Positions 44,201 to 56,380 of a DNA stretch of 64,000 bases are shown here, in pieces. The notes below the pieces were generated by a model, which worked only from the letters and a program-made list of their open reading frames with translations, did no database searches and was not told the DNA's origin. The position numbers and the translations under genes are program-made. Numbering within the stretch: the stretch's first letter is position 1; each line of letters opens with the position of its first letter. Origin of the DNA: Flammula alnicola (lineage: Eukaryota > Basidiomycota > Agaricomycetes > Agaricales > Strophariaceae); contig JADNRV010000109.1 of assembly GCA_015499995.1 (NCBI GenBank), positions 1 to 64,000 of the forward strand, in the 5' to 3' direction.

Positions 44201-45661
44201 TAAAGAACCCACTGAGAGGAGTGCATCTTTCCTGGCGGTGCTGCTACTTGCCCATATCGTGACAATGTCTCCTCGAACTCGTACATTTGGTTGTTGTCGT
44301 TATCCGTCCTGTCCATGTCATTATACTGTTTCATCAACCTTTTGACTTCAGGCGCAACTTCGCAATCGTTGCTGTGCTTCAAGTGCATTCTGAGAAGCTT
44401 ACGAAGCATCTTTAGGCCTTGGTCACTTCCAGTTGGGCGCTCGCAATGGGGACAGATGAAGAACAGCTTGGGCTGCGCAAGAAGAGGATTGGGGCGGGAA
44501 ATTTCGCAAGGAAAGTCGTCTGCTTTCGCGCGTTGCGGAATCGGGAATGCGGTCGTGAGGTGTTCGCTAAAGGCGTCGTATTTGCCCATCTTAGCTGACC
44601 TGGGTAACGACGCCTTGTGTTTCTTCTCCACATGGTTCATTAAGGACTCGCCGCTGTGAAGACTCTTGTGCTCTTTGCAGATGACGAGTTTGAAGGGTTT
44701 ATAAATGGCCATGCTGAGTTCCTTCAGGACGAGACAGGAGTCATCGATTTCTGCGCTGGGGTCACAGCCTTCCCAGTCTACACTTTCCCAGTCACCGGAA
44801 TCAGAATGCTTGCACTGGCGGCCATCGCCACATTGGTACGACTGCTTGCGTGTGAAGAGCAGGCCAGATGACTGATAGGAGTGAACGGCTGACGCGACGG
44901 TGGTGGTTAACGCATCGTCGTGGCTGTTGTTATCCTAAAAGGATTATGGAATGGATATCTAAACATCATTGAAGAAAAAAGAAATGCAACGCTACCTGGC
45001 TTGTGGAAATGCTAGAAGATTCTTCACGTTCAGGACTCTGGATGGTCAATTAAGTTAGCAGGCTGCTCATTTGAGCTTGGGACCATATCCATACCGTCCA
45101 AACCACGGTCTCGCCCTGAAGCCTTTGCATATGAGTCTGCCAACTTTTCTTTCGAGTGTATGGCTGGTTGCAACTGGAGGAGTTGCAGTAACAAGGCCAG
45201 GTGCCGTTCTCATTCTGCCATACTTGGACATGTTGCTGATTGGGTAAATGAGAACTTGCGGATTTCCTGGAGGCGGCTGAGCTGGGGAGAATGACCGATC
45301 TGGACTTTTTTGTGATGGGCAGGTCGGAGATGTGGTTTTCTTTGCCTTGGGATTGACGAGGAGGGCGTGTTGTAGGCGCCTTTCTCACCTTTTTCCTGGT
45401 GATCATCTGACGAGGTGAAGGGTTGTTGTCCTCCTCCTCCAGAGAATCAGAGGAATCAGACTCAGTCAGCTCATATTCATCTATGCTTGCGCCGCCGTCG
45501 ACGTCGTGAATGCGTCGTTTTCTTTTAGGAGAAGGGGTTGCTGGTGGGCGGACGCGCTTCGATGGACCAGGAGCGGCGAGAGCGGCATCATGGTGCCTTT
45601 TTCTGGATGGACGGGCATCAACGACGGCGATATCTCTGAGAGGCTGGCGTGTTTGTGACAT
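41243..45661 (-). CDS. Large OrsD-like zinc-finger protein (TLH-type N-terminal half)
   Basis: Start MSQTRQPLRDIAVVDARPSR at 45661. Exon 1 is basic then acidic and has a Cys/His patch (WPCYCNSSSCNQPYTRKKS). After introns comes the OrsD-like zinc-finger region (LVICKEHKSLHSGESLMNHV, FFICPHCERPTGSD, RMHLKHSNDC), then a long middle exon (MYRNLEPSSLADYKEALYN). The last exon contains ETLLEHILGAIALTSGLLAR, GTVVIGWPKSKSFSKMVQDS, ADHSQNTGNMQYGKTTASG and a C-terminus AYYKKNATV. About 1,250 residues with no internal stop seen; introns carry GTAAGT/GTGAGT donors. From family memory, this arrangement forms the N-terminal half of fungal telomere-linked RecQ helicase-type proteins, but no helicase motifs follow here. 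Biochemical role unknown. Confidence 0.6.
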
Positions 45662-48600
45662 ATCGAAGGTTGTGTAGAGCAAAGGGCTTGCATTTCAATG
45701 CCTGCCACGTGAACCGAAAGTGGTTGCAGGGTCAAAAGTTCAAGTTACATAAAAACATGAAGTGATATATTTTATCGAATAGCCATTTGACCTGACACAT
45801 TGTTTTGTGGGTGCGCGTGGCCGTAGGAAAGCAGGCGACCGTTATATAGCATGGGGCATGTAGTACATTGGGGACGGGCGCCACTTTTGAGTTTCTGCCT
45901 TGAACTTTAATATAAAAGGAAGGTGCTAAGAATAACTCCCGCCGCGCGTCTGCGCGCTGCTTTTCTGAATTTGGAGGTTATAATAACATTGCCTCCACCC
46001 TCTTGAGGTTCTCTGCATAATCATCTCCATCAATGCGATTTGAGAGAGTGGTGCAATGATGAATCCAGTTCGTCATTCACGAATTCTTCCACCTTCTGTC
46101 CTTGAATTCGTTTTACTGACGATCCTAACCTCCCAGGTCGTAGTAGCTCTATCCCTTGATCGTAGAGCATCAAACGTCGAGCGTCGGAATTGACTCCTCT
46201 GCTCCCGCACGTCTGTATCCACTAGGACTCAACCTGCCTATGCACCGCATATAGTGATTCGAATTACAAAGTTATGGTCATTTACCGTCGAATTCAAACT
46301 CGCAATGCTAGTGGTACTGAACTCTCGAATCTTGAATCTCAGACACCCAAACTTTGGTAGTTTTGAGCAGTCTTCCTGGACCAGGATTTCTGGATGGACG
46401 CCGAAGAATGGAGATCGGAATAAGGAGGAAGGGGAAGGGGAAGGAGGAGGGGGATGACGATGAGAAATGATGAGAAAAGAGGTTCGTCTACGAGCTCTTT
46501 CTTATTTTGGTGATAAATGACAATGCCGATAAATTGCAGTAGCCTGTCGGGCTATTCAAGTCGAGGCATTGGAAACTCAAGGTGCAATGCTCAATCTGTG
46601 TTCCTCAACGCTCAACGTTCAACCCTCAAAGTTTCGAATTCCTTCTTCGCCTCGAATTCCAGCCTCGACCACCACCGCCTGCTGCTTGACATCTGTCGTG
46701 AGCTTTGAAATTCAAACCGTCTAACGTCTCAGAAAGCCGCATATTAAATTTATTTTTTCATTTGAGTTCCATACAAAGCTTCGTCCTTCTACTTAGTATT
46801 TCTCATAGTCAAATTTTCGCCGAATATGAAATGGTTATAGGTTTAAGAAATATTCAAAGGAGAGTCAGAGAGATGAAGGGAGAAGAAAGCGTCATCGGAG
46901 CCAGAGATCTAGGTTGAGCTGAGAGGATGTTTTTCCACATCGATCTCGACCTCGACGTCCTCATCCTCCATCAACATCCTCCTTGCCCTCCTGTCCTTCT
47001 CCCATTGGCGCTGCCCGTCCTTCCTGTTCAGCCTCCTCCGCCTACTCTCCAGATCGAGGCCGCTGTGGAGTAATCCTAAGGAGCCTACAATGAACACCGC
47101 CCATGCATAGCCATCGACTGACCCATGGCCAAACTGACAGCTGCTACTCACCACCCACCCGTGCTCACCCGCGTGGCGAGCAAAGCTGGCGACGAGGTTC
47201 TGAAGAAGCTTCCTTTCGCCGGCTGCTCATTATAGAGGTGCTCGAGCGTCCGCGTTCACATCGGCAAAAGAGGGGACAGTGAGCGGCACATTAACGAAGA
47301 GCTTCTACTCCAACTTGAACCACTGTCGGCATCGGCGACAGTACTGGGCGAGGGTGTCGGTCAGAGGAAGAACTCCAAAGGATGCTCTGAAGATCCGTTC
47401 TCCCATCTCGTGGTCAGAATAGTCGCGTTGCACCTTCATTTTGTGCGACGTCACGCTAGAAGAAGGAGAAATGACCCGAAGTAGAGGGAGGAGGGAGACA
47501 GCGATGGAGGAAGGAGGAATTTCCGCATCCTAATTCCACGTCAGCACGCTATGAGAGGTGGTTGAACTCCTAGTATAGGATTGAAATGGAAGATGTAGAA
47601 GAAGCTTTACGACCGAAGTGTGAAGAACGGGTGGTCAAGAGATAAGTAATGGGGATCGTAGATGAGTGGGTAAACGCGATAACGTACAACACCTGAGTTA
47701 GAAGATAAAGTGGTCTTCTCTGATGCTACGATTGCGGGGACATTGTGGGTGGTTATTATAGATGTCGATTGACCGATGGCGATGGGCGATGGGCGCGAGA
47801 AAATCAAGGTCAGAGCTCGTAAATCAATCTGCATACATTAAGACTATCTAATCTACAGAAGTGCTATCAAACAGATATCCACATTTCGTGCAAGGAGCGT
47901 ATTGGTGCGCCCAGCAGGTTCGTCGAGGCGCGTAAGACGTGTCTCGCGGCCGTTGCCGAGACGCATTCCCACGTCAGACTCGTGTGAATTATAGTTCCTG
48001 GGGATTAACGAGGAGGAGTGAGAGCACGGCGATTTTCGGAGGTGGGACAGGATTTGATAGGGAGTATAGATGAAGTAGTTTTAAATAGGCAGAAATGGCA
48101 TACTACGTGAGATGTGCAAATCGATCGTCCAGCGGGAGTGCACGCGGCTTGATGGCAGCACCAATTAATTCTCCTGGTAGTTATGTACATACGGCCCTTC
48201 TCTTCCCATCCTCGGCCGACAATTTTAAGCACTCAAGCACCCTTCAGATCGCAACGACCATGTCCGCGAGCCAGCAATACCCATTCGGCGTCACTGTGAA
48301 AGTAAATGAAAGAAAGTATCAGCAAAGTGGCACATCCTGAGATCCCTCTCCTCCCTTAATACCGAAACAAACCACCCCGAGAGGCTCACGCAACCACTCA
48401 CTCCATGACGCGTTCGGTGTCGCTCTGTCCAAGGGAACCTTTCTTTGGACTTTGAATCTGCCAAGAGACGTTGGTTCGACGTTCCTTTGTGCAGTGTTCA
48501 AATCACAGGATCCAAAGAGCGGCACCTGTTTGGTTGGTCTGTATCGTTTCCATATCCATTTACCGTTGAGGCCTGAGGCACGAGCTTTTTCATAAATCCT

Positions 48601-50693
48601 CAGCCCAACCGCGCATCGCAAATATCCCGGCATATTAGAATCACGGCCACCCTCTCCCTGAGTTCCGAGTCGCAAATTCGGTGCATTATGTGTACTAGAA
48701 GATGTCGGAGGAATCTTCTTGATGGAGTCATCTTTCCCGCAACGGCTGTTTTGGCATCCCTCTTGTCCGCAAGAAGTCTTCAGGAGGAAGTCAAAGATAG
48801 TATATTCCATTTAGCCTTACAGATTTTGGAGTTGCGGAACGTGATTTTGGCGTTACTTCTATTCATAAGGATAGGCAGCTAATGATGTGATTGATGTGAT
48901 ATATAGCGCACAGGCTTGGGTGACAGGTGCTTTCCTGATATGACCCGTGCAAAAGCCTGCGTTCAACAAAACAATTTTCCCTAAGTGGCGGAAACTCTCT
49001 CCTTGTGTCTTTGTGAATCTTATTTACTCTATAGTTGCCTCATAGGTTCCCATCTCAAATCCGTATTTCTCGACGGATTGACAAACTGCTGTGGTCTAGA
49101 CTCTACTTTCCCACGTTTCGTGGGCCTAAGTGATAAAACCCAGGGGGGGAAGGTCGCTGCGATGTTCACTGATGACCTCCTTACATGGATGTTATAATGT
49201 GCACGTCAAGTCACAAAATGCTTTCCCGTTCAGTACGTATGTAGTGAGACAGTCATCCTTTCGCATTTCTAACTCATATTACCTAGTAGCTCGTTTTACA
49301 TAGAATGGTTTTTAAAGTTCACTGAAGCGCGGTGTGTTCAAGCCGATGGCGCTGACACTCATTAGTAAGAGAAATGGGTGGAACTGTAGGAAGGCAGAAA
49401 CCATCCATATCTCAGTTAATTTCAAACCATGCCGCTCAAGGAAAATAATCTATACATGTACCTGGTTGGAAACTAACGATTTATACCCAGTGAGCTAGAT
49501 TCGACGCTGTTGAATCAACCAATGGTCAGGTTATGACAGCATTTGAACCTGGTTGAAGTGTTTCGTACCAGGTAGTCCGAACGCCTCAGCTCCGGAAATT
49601 TTGTCGCGTCGTATGTTATAGAAATGCTCTTTTCCAAAATAGATTATGCTAGTGCTTTATATTTTCTTTCTAATGCATAGCGTGGAGCGGAGGTAATACC
49701 GTACCCTCTAATCGGCCGCCGGCAACATCGAAAGCCGGTTTGGCGCTGGTCAGAGTTTATTTTTGGAACGACAGTATATCATATCTCCTCCTCCGCACTC
49801 ATTCGGGTTTCTAGGCCTCAGTTTCATCCTTGTAAATTATCTCTCGAAGGATAAACGACCTCTCAGAATGTTAATCTCATGATGCGGTATGTCGCTATCC
49901 CATGCATACTTGCCTGAATATTACATGTGCTCATGTTCGCGATATCTTTCTCTCCGATGAACTGAGACCCGGTAGGCGAATTAGATGTCAACGCGACAGG
50001 ATCTGCCGTTCTGTACCTGCGGATCCGACAACGTTTTTAGGGCGCATGATACTTCCCAGATGGAGCACGTTTCAACTTTGCGTTTGTGTTTCCCTCAATT
50101 ACTAATGACACTCAGGCACCCCGAACGGCTTCTACGTTCCCGTCCCCGCGCCTAAGTAGTGATTTCTAACACTTAGAATGGTTTCAAACATTGTGCTAGA
50201 GCTTACTTATTTCGTATGTGATGCGTATTCAATACTTCTATGATAACTTGTATCCGGAACGGTGAAGCCTGTATGAGAGGCACTAGAAGCAAAGGGCATT
50301 TAGGCTAATTTTATAATAACTTACTACAAACGAAGTCTAATATACAAGAAGCGGAGGTGTGAAGAGACTAAGGGCTACAGAGGGAGATCGGATAAATACG
50401 ATGCAAGGCAAAAGTGAAACTAGTAGATACACAGGTGTCTAGTATGAACGAAAACGGTGTCTAGTATGAACGAAAACGGTACGGAGATCTATTTGCTACA
50501 AAGGTTATGTGAGTTGGAAGAAGATAAATAATACATACGAAACCCTCAGTCAATGTTTCGAGCACTGAATAGAAGAATGGTGGATATGACGCAGGGTTCA
50601 AAAAGGCCGGCCTGGAACGCCTCGCTCGTAATCTCGAGGATAATTTTGTTATTATCCTGCGCTGAGCTGATTCGTGGGAACTGTTCTGGGGGG
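45662..50693. other. Gene-poor 5 kb stretch
   Basis: No confident gene. Candidates kept at low weight are: a minus-strand frame at 46909-47154 with a hydrophobic segment (GYAWAVFIVGSLGLLHSGLD) and a charged tail; a minus-strand 44-codon frame near 47313-47447 (MKVQRDYSDHEMGERIFRAS); and a minus-strand frame at 48319-48810 with Cys residues. A perfect 22-bp tandem duplication (GTGTCTAGTATGAACGAAAACG) lies at 50435-50478. The rest is unassigned. Confidence 0.35.
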
Positions 50694-51718
50694 TTAGGGC
50701 CGTAGCTGTATAACTGGGAAGACGGAGAAGAGTATAAGGATGGGGTCCAGTACAGAAACGATAATCCCACATACATAAATACCACTTGAGCCCCGGGGAA
50801 TCCAGGCGTACAGCTTGCCACCGATCAGCATAGATCTATAGCTGCAATCAGGAAGCTAATCAGCGAACAGCCGTTGGATCAAAAAAATCTAACTCACGTC
50901 TGATCGTCGGAGAGTTTCAGAAAATCCTTCGTGAGCTGACGAGCTAGGACTCCTCTCACCTCGACAGCTGGTGGGTCGGTGACTGCGCCTCTGCTGTACA
51001 ACTCCTGCTCTCGCTGGTTCCAGATAAGCCTTGAAGAGAAATCTTCGTTTTTTCTTGCCACCGGCGACAGGGACAGGGCCACCACCAAGGGGCGGCGCCA
51101 CGGGCATAGGCACGTCCACCCGCCCACTCGTCGTCAACCCCAGGCCTACCGGCTTCGTCGACGTCAACATCGGCGGCGGCTCCACGTTGTCGAAGCCGTT
51201 GTCATCCTCCCACTCATCGTCTTCCTCGTATCTCTCCTCTCCGCCTCCGCCCTCCTCCGCGTCCTCCTGCTGATTGTTAGAAGAGCCGTCTTCTTCTGGA
51301 TGCCCACCTGCACTTCGCTTCTTTCGCAGTTCTTGCGGATTGGCAAACTTGATGGGGCTGACGGGGCGTTGGCCCTCGTCGGGCGCGAAGGTGATGGGTG
51401 CCGGTGACGGTGGTCGCATCCCTGGTACGTCTTTGGAGATACGACGCGGGTGAAAGGGTAAGCCGAAGCATTTCGCGAGGATGCTCTGCTCGAAGTGCTT
51501 GATTTTCCAAGTGGGGTCGACATGCGTGAGGCACCATTGGTCGTAGGGTACTAGAGTCACGAGTTAAAGTTTAGGACATCCAAATTGACACGGAACTTAC
51601 TGTATCGACAGGCTAGTGGTAATATGTTTCTGTTTCTGTATCTCCATGATGTCGATCCTCCTCGCCAGCAACCTGGCTGGTACACGTTCTGGTAACCGTT
51701 CTCCCGTTTGTATCCACT
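50694..51718 (-). CDS. Hypothetical acidic protein with possible C-terminal membrane segment
   Basis: An exon read from 51718 (QHSGYKRENGYQNVYQPGCW to LPLACRY) joins across a 50-nt intron (GTAAGT at 51600 to TAG at 51551) to IPYDQWCLTHVDPTWKIKHF and KCFGLPFHPRR. Next come Pro-rich repeats (SPAPITFAPDEG, SPIKFANPQEL), a run of Glu/Asp, and a Gly/Pro-rich part. Near 51040 the frame that looks coding changes (to NQREQELYSRGAVTDPPAVE, LTKDFLKLSDDQ), so there is a frameshift or an unseen intron. A further exon ends with SMLIGGKLYAWIPRGSSGIY and a hydrophobic stretch to the stop at 50694. The N-terminus was not found. Not recognised. Confidence 0.4.
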
Positions 51719-52303
51719 GTGCTGGGCTAATCAAGAGAAAGTAAGTTGTATGGATCACAAATCAAGAACAAAGCGTTTCTGACCGACAGCTTTACGTTAA
51801 AAAGAGAAACATTGTCTATGGATAATCCGGCTAATGATACAGATTTACTTGATAATGTCGATTGTGCTGTCGTTGATATTGCGTTGGTAATAGATATTGC
51901 CGAAGATGGAGAAGATTGAGATGCAAGAGGAGACGCAAAAGCCTCAAGGGAAGGCGAACCGATGGTATGAAATGTATGGAAGGATGTCAAAGAAAGTATG
52001 TGCAAGGTCAGAGGGTAGTCGTACTCTGAAGATTCCGAAGTTAGCTGGATGGGAAGAGAAGGCGAACAAATACAGGATACTCGCAATTACAACAAAGAGC
52101 TTTGGGAATCAAGGTCGAAGCAAGGCCAGATAGCAAAAGCAGCTTGACGACTTGATGCTTCCGGAGAGAATATAACACATGTAGATCGTGGTTCATGTTC
52201 ACGTTCGTCTTCATCCGCAGATTCCATTCTATATAACGAAAGTTATCAGAACTTTAAGTAGTAACGCATGGGTGAAATACGCACAAGATACCAAGAACCG
52301 GCC
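51719..52303. other. Intergenic, no gene seen
   Basis: Open frames on both strands but none protein-like. It may contain the missing 5' exon of the minus-strand hypothetical gene. Confidence 0.35.
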
Positions 52304-52726
52304 TCATTTCCGCAAATGGATCCTTACCGCCCTGTGGGACCGACCGGGAACTTTGACAGGCAATACCGCCGCATGGACGATACGAACGCCCTCACTTCCA
52401 TCTCGTCGATCCCCCACCATCAACGCCCACTCCGCTGAATCGAAATTGAGGTTAAACACCTCTGAGATCGCGCTCAGATCAGCGCAATCCCACAGTTGGA
52501 GTCCAGCTGCGTAGGCAAGTACAAGGACACGTCTTCATGATATCACGCACGTGAATTAGCAACTGAACGAGATCTCAAAGGCAGAAAGACCTACCGCTCA
52601 TTTAAAGCATCCCATCTTACCCAAGTAATGGTGTCTACTTGGGCTGGTAATTCACGAGGCCGAGATCCGCCAGACGCTCCTCAGATAAGTCGCTGTTCTG
52701 CCAGCTTTCGCACTTCGCTGGACATG
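52304..52726 (-). pseudogene. WD-repeat protein fragment (BCAS3-like N-terminus)
   Basis: MSSEVRKLAEQRLI, TGA, GASGGSRPRELPAQVDTITW, VRWDALNER; a GTAGGT intron joins to RVLVLAYAAGLQLWDCADLS, AISEVFNLNFDSAEW and VRIVHAAVLPVKVPG, then a stop at 52304. The blocks ...TITWVRWD... and LAY..GLQ(L)WDC.DL..ISEV resemble the first blades of BCAS3/PROPPIN-type WD proteins. The gene ends abruptly after ~140 codons where relatives run for many hundreds, and has an in-frame stop. It is therefore a remnant. Confidence 0.5.
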
Positions 52727-53104
52727 GCTGTGCGTAGTGCCCACCGAACCGGCAGCAGCACCTCAACGCATAGCTGGTGGGTGCAGAAAGTCAGCTAGGT
52801 CAGGGTGGGAGGGGCAGATTGGGTGGATGATGACAGTGGTGCTGGGTGCCGGTTTCGGTGCCTGCTCGTCGTTGACGTTGACGACGTTGGCGTTGGTGCT
52901 GGTGCGAAAGCGGCGGGTGTCGAGGATGCTTCCGTTGGCGGTGCATGATCCCCCTCGGATAGCCCGGGCCCTCAAACGGTGTTTATTCGGATCACGTGGT
53001 CGTCGTCACGCGTTACAGGGCTTAAGTTATCGTGCATGAGCCTGCATGGGCCTCTTAAAACATGCATAACCAACGCCGTATCCAACGTTCATGACAAGCA
53101 TTTT

Positions 53105-53481
53105 TCAGAGGACCATCACGGTGCAGTGCACGGGCCACGGGCCTAAATCAAATCCAGGCTGGTTATTCACACGCGCTGTTGGCGCCGCTTGCGGTTCTTT
53201 TCTCCCCATATCTTCCTTTCTAACCTGAAAAGCTCCTCTAGAAACATCACTTGGCTCAAGAAAACCGATATCCGACGGAACAGGGACATATTTACGATCA
53301 AAGAGGCCTTGCACCAGCAAAATCTGATCCAGAACGGACATTTGAGTCTGAGCCCGGAATCTTGAATCAGAGTGAGCTTTTTCCTACTCCCTCCCGACCC
53401 AGGTTCTTCACTTTCACTTTCACCGTCGCTTTGCCCTGACTCGTACTGATATGTTCTCTTCAATGTCGCCAGTAACGTCAT
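53105..53481 (-). CDS. Hypothetical small protein, frame uncertain
   Basis: From MTLLATLKRTYQYESGQSDG at 53481 the frame is acidic (SESEEPGSGGSRKK). Near 53345 a different frame looks more coding (SVLDQILLVQGLFDRKYVPV, SDIGFLEPSDVSRG) and ends LGPWPVHCTVMVL at 53105. A one-base shift would join them. Its start lies only 62 bp from the divergent transcription-factor start. Not recognised. Confidence 0.3.
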
Positions 53482-53542
53482 ACAGCGCCCGTGCCACGTA
53501 TCGACCGTTGTCGTCGTGTGGAAGTTTTGCTGAGCAACAAGG

Positions 53543-54857
53543 ATGAGCGAACAAGCAAAGCCGACGCCTCCAACGCAGGAGCACCCATACCCGCCTCCGG
53601 CCATCGTCCAGTACCTGCACCAGGCATTCAATGGCGCGCCGTACCCACCTCCGGGGCCACCTGGTAGCTACATGCCGCCATTTTTCGCGTATCCACCTCC
53701 GCCCGACGGTAGTCATCCAGAAGATACACAGAACGGGGTTCCTGGCCCACTCATCTTTGGTCTGCCTCCTGGAGTCATGTACGTCTGCCCTCCCCAACCT
53801 CAAGCGCAATGTGAGTTGAATGACATATGATCTTTCTATCGCCGCTGACTTCTCACGTAGCCTTTGGTGCTCCGCCAGCGAACCCTGCCCCCGCTGCTTT
53901 GTCGCGTCCAAAGCGAAAACAGGTCAACGTAGCTGTGAGTTTGATTGTACGGTTTTTTCTTTGATAAATCTCAATTTTTTTTCGGTGATAGTGTACCAAT
54001 TGCGCTGGTGTTTGCAAGCGATGTGACGAGAATCGACCTTGCGAGAGATGCATTAAATATGGCGTTGCGGACACCTGCATCGACGGTCAGAGAAAGGAGA
54101 GGAAGAAAGGCACCAAACGTGGTCCGTACAAGCGCAAGAGCAAGGGCGAATCGGATGGCAACAGTTTCAATGGTATTTCTATTTTATCTTCTCCCTCATG
54201 ACACATATTCAACTTTGCTTAGGTGAATGGACTCCAGGTTCGCAAACGCCCTCGACATCTACAACAGCGGCCGCCATACGCGCAGTAGCTCAGTACACCC
54301 TGGAGGGGTTCTACCCTACTTATTACCCTCCGCCTGGAGCTTTCATGCCCCACCCCCACGAAGGACAACCTGGACCAGACGGCTCTCCACCTCATGCCAA
54401 TGGCCAACCCATCATGCCATATTACATTCACCCTGGTTCATACCCACCATTTCCACACTATTTTCCTATGTATCCTCAAGCCAGCCCTCTGCCGCCTGGT
54501 GCTCCACAACAATCGTCTCCTCAACCCCCACAGCAGCCAGCCGCCGCCCAGCCCCCAGAGCAGCCTCAGACTCAGCCACAGCCACAGACGATCAACCCTG
54601 CTGATGCTGCGAAGAAAGCAGAGGAATCTCCACCGTCGACGGAGAGAAATGGCGTCGAGGGCATGGGCACAGGCAAGAAGCGACCGAGGACAATGAAGAA
54701 TGGAGAGCTGAAGGCAAAGAAGGCCAAGGTGGTGGTGGCGCCTACCACTCTTGCCACTGCTGCTGCTGCGGTGCGCGAGAAGGGCAAAGAGGATGAGGCA
54801 GCGATTGCCGAGCAGCCAGTCGTCAACGGCGAAGGTGAGTTGGACAAGGGCACCTGA
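53543..54857 (+). CDS. Zn(II)2Cys6 (GAL4-type) transcription factor
   Basis: Four exons: 53543-53810, 53861-53934, 53992-54172 and 54223-54857, with GTGAGT or GTATTT donors and AG acceptors, giving 385 residues in frame. The N-terminus is Pro/Tyr-rich (PPPGPPGSYMPPFF). A basic KRKQ precedes the binuclear zinc cluster CTNCAGVCKRCDENRPCERC, IKYGVADTC, then KERKKGTKRGPYKRKSK, a nuclear-localisation-like stretch. The C-terminal half is Pro/Gln-rich and then Lys/Ala-rich (KKRPRTMKNGELKAKKAK). The cluster spacing C-x2-C-x3-C-x2-C-x5-C-x2-C-x7-C and the RKERKKG.KRGPYK motif are a conserved fungal subtype. DNA target unknown. The gene looks intact and host-derived. Confidence 0.85.
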
Positions 54858-55318
54858 GCAATTTCCGACGGTGATTCCCCACCTCCTGTTCCTCCGTTTA
54901 TTAAGTAATATCTAATTCGCTATAGTATTATAGCAGTAACTTTCTGTAGTGGAATATATAATTTTGATTCCTCGTACAAGAATGAAACTACTCAATTCAC
55001 TGATAGTATGTGTCTATGTAACGCTAATCGTGTTGCGCTCATGCCAAATCATTTGACTTGTGTGTCAAAGCTTCAGATAATTCTCGATAACTGTTTGCGT
55101 ATATTGTTGACCTCTCATTGCCACGCAGAACGGACGACTAAGATGTTCGTCGTAAATCTTCTCCCACAGGGATTTCTCGAATATATCGTATGAACTGGAG
55201 CCGTTTTCACCCGGCCCGTAGGCCACAGGCGAGAATTGCCTGTGTCCATTAGGATAAGCATAGCAGTAGTCTGCGTCCGACGCCACTTCGACACCATCCA
55301 ACCACCCCGACGCCCTGC
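54858..55318. other. Intergenic, with a short minus-strand frame
   Basis: Mostly 3' flank of the transcription factor. A minus-strand frame at 55065-55301 (GVEVASDADYCYAYPNGHRQ to VIENYLKL) is somewhat protein-like and might be an exon of an unrecognised gene. Nothing else seen. Confidence 0.3.
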
Positions 55319-56380
55319 AGGACCAGATCCAGTGTCAATGGTTTACTCTGGTTCTAAAGGACGATTATCTCGTCTCCTGGTACAACCTCGCAGCTTACAA
55401 GCTCGTTGAGCTCCATTCCTCGCCGCCGTCTGTCTCATTCGCCATCTCTGCTTCGCTTGGGCAACTTCTCTTGCATGGCACCATCAACGCCGACGCCAAC
55501 ATCCTCAATCAAGGAAACAATCCATCGCAAGCGAACAGCGGCATCATCAACACGTCCGCGAGCGCCACCTCTGCTCTCAGCAACGCCCTCACGCCCTCGC
55601 TGAGCGCAAACCAGTGCTGCAGACGTCCAACATGACTTGGACCCCGCTCTGCTTCACGGCCTTGCCGCGCCACGATCCAGCGGCGTACGTCCAGCGGTAC
55701 TGGGAGCGCTGGGTGCGCACCCTCCGCGTGGTGTTGCGCTCCTCCGCCTCTGGGGTGGGCACGGACCCGACACCTGGCCCTGGCGGGCGGGGCAGGAAGG
55801 CGGGTGGGTGGGTGGGCGAGAGTGAGAGACGTTCTGGGAGGGAGAGACGTTCTGGGAGGGAGAGGGCTCCACCTGGAAGAGAGAGGACGAAGACGAAGTT
55901 GAAGTGGAGAGAGAGATGGGCTGTTATTCGAGATGGAGTAATTTCTTTGTTCAAGGAGCGAGACGTGAGTTTTTTTCCTCTCTTTTTTCGATATTTTTCG
56001 CATTCTGTTATTTTTATTTTTATTAATAATTCCTCGTTTTTTCGTGATATATTTGTCGAGGACCGGTCTATTTATCTCTTCATCCTTTGCCGTCTTTTCC
56101 TCGTTGTTTCTTTCACTGTTTCTTCTGTACTCGTTGTATCGCATTTTCGTTTGATTTTCAGGTCTTTCTCTTACCTGTATCCCCTTGAATGCATTACTGA
56201 TCGTACCGCCTCCTTCTTCAAGACCCAACACCGACCCACCGCCTCCCACTCTGTGCCTTGATCAACCTGCGAGGTGCTGAACATCTTGCTCAATCCGTCC
56301 ATTGGAAATCGTCACACACGGGCTCGACGTCAGGCCGAACGCGAGGCAAAGGGTCTTCACGGAACGCGATGGGTTCATAA
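55319..56380 (+). pseudogene. PH-domain protein remnant
   Basis: After a CTGCAG acceptor the frame reads DQIQCQWFTLVLKDDYLVSW, YNLAAYKLVELHSSPP. A frame change near 55610 leads to MTWTPLCFTALPRHDPAAYV and RYWERWVRTLRVV, then LKWRERWAVIRDGVISLFKE, whose W-x-R-x-W-A-V-x-x-G-x-(L/I) pattern is the start of a PH domain. A GTGAGT intron (about 55966-56160) follows. The end NLRGAEHLAQSVHWKSS also fits the family, with an early stop at 56380. The N-terminus is missing and at least one frameshift is needed, so I call it a remnant. PH domains bind phosphoinositides at membranes. An 18-bp duplication (GTTCTGGGAGGGAGAGAC) lies near 55833-55868. Confidence 0.5.

Noticed and set aside
48319..48810. Minus-strand 163-codon frame with several Cys
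   Set aside because: No domain, no supporting introns or neighbours, and composition close to random. Mentioned only as a candidate.
55509..56249. Long minus-strand open frame (246 codons)
   Set aside because: Composition is low-complexity Arg/Pro/Lys and it is the shadow of the PH-domain coding strand, which has recognisable motifs and splice sites.
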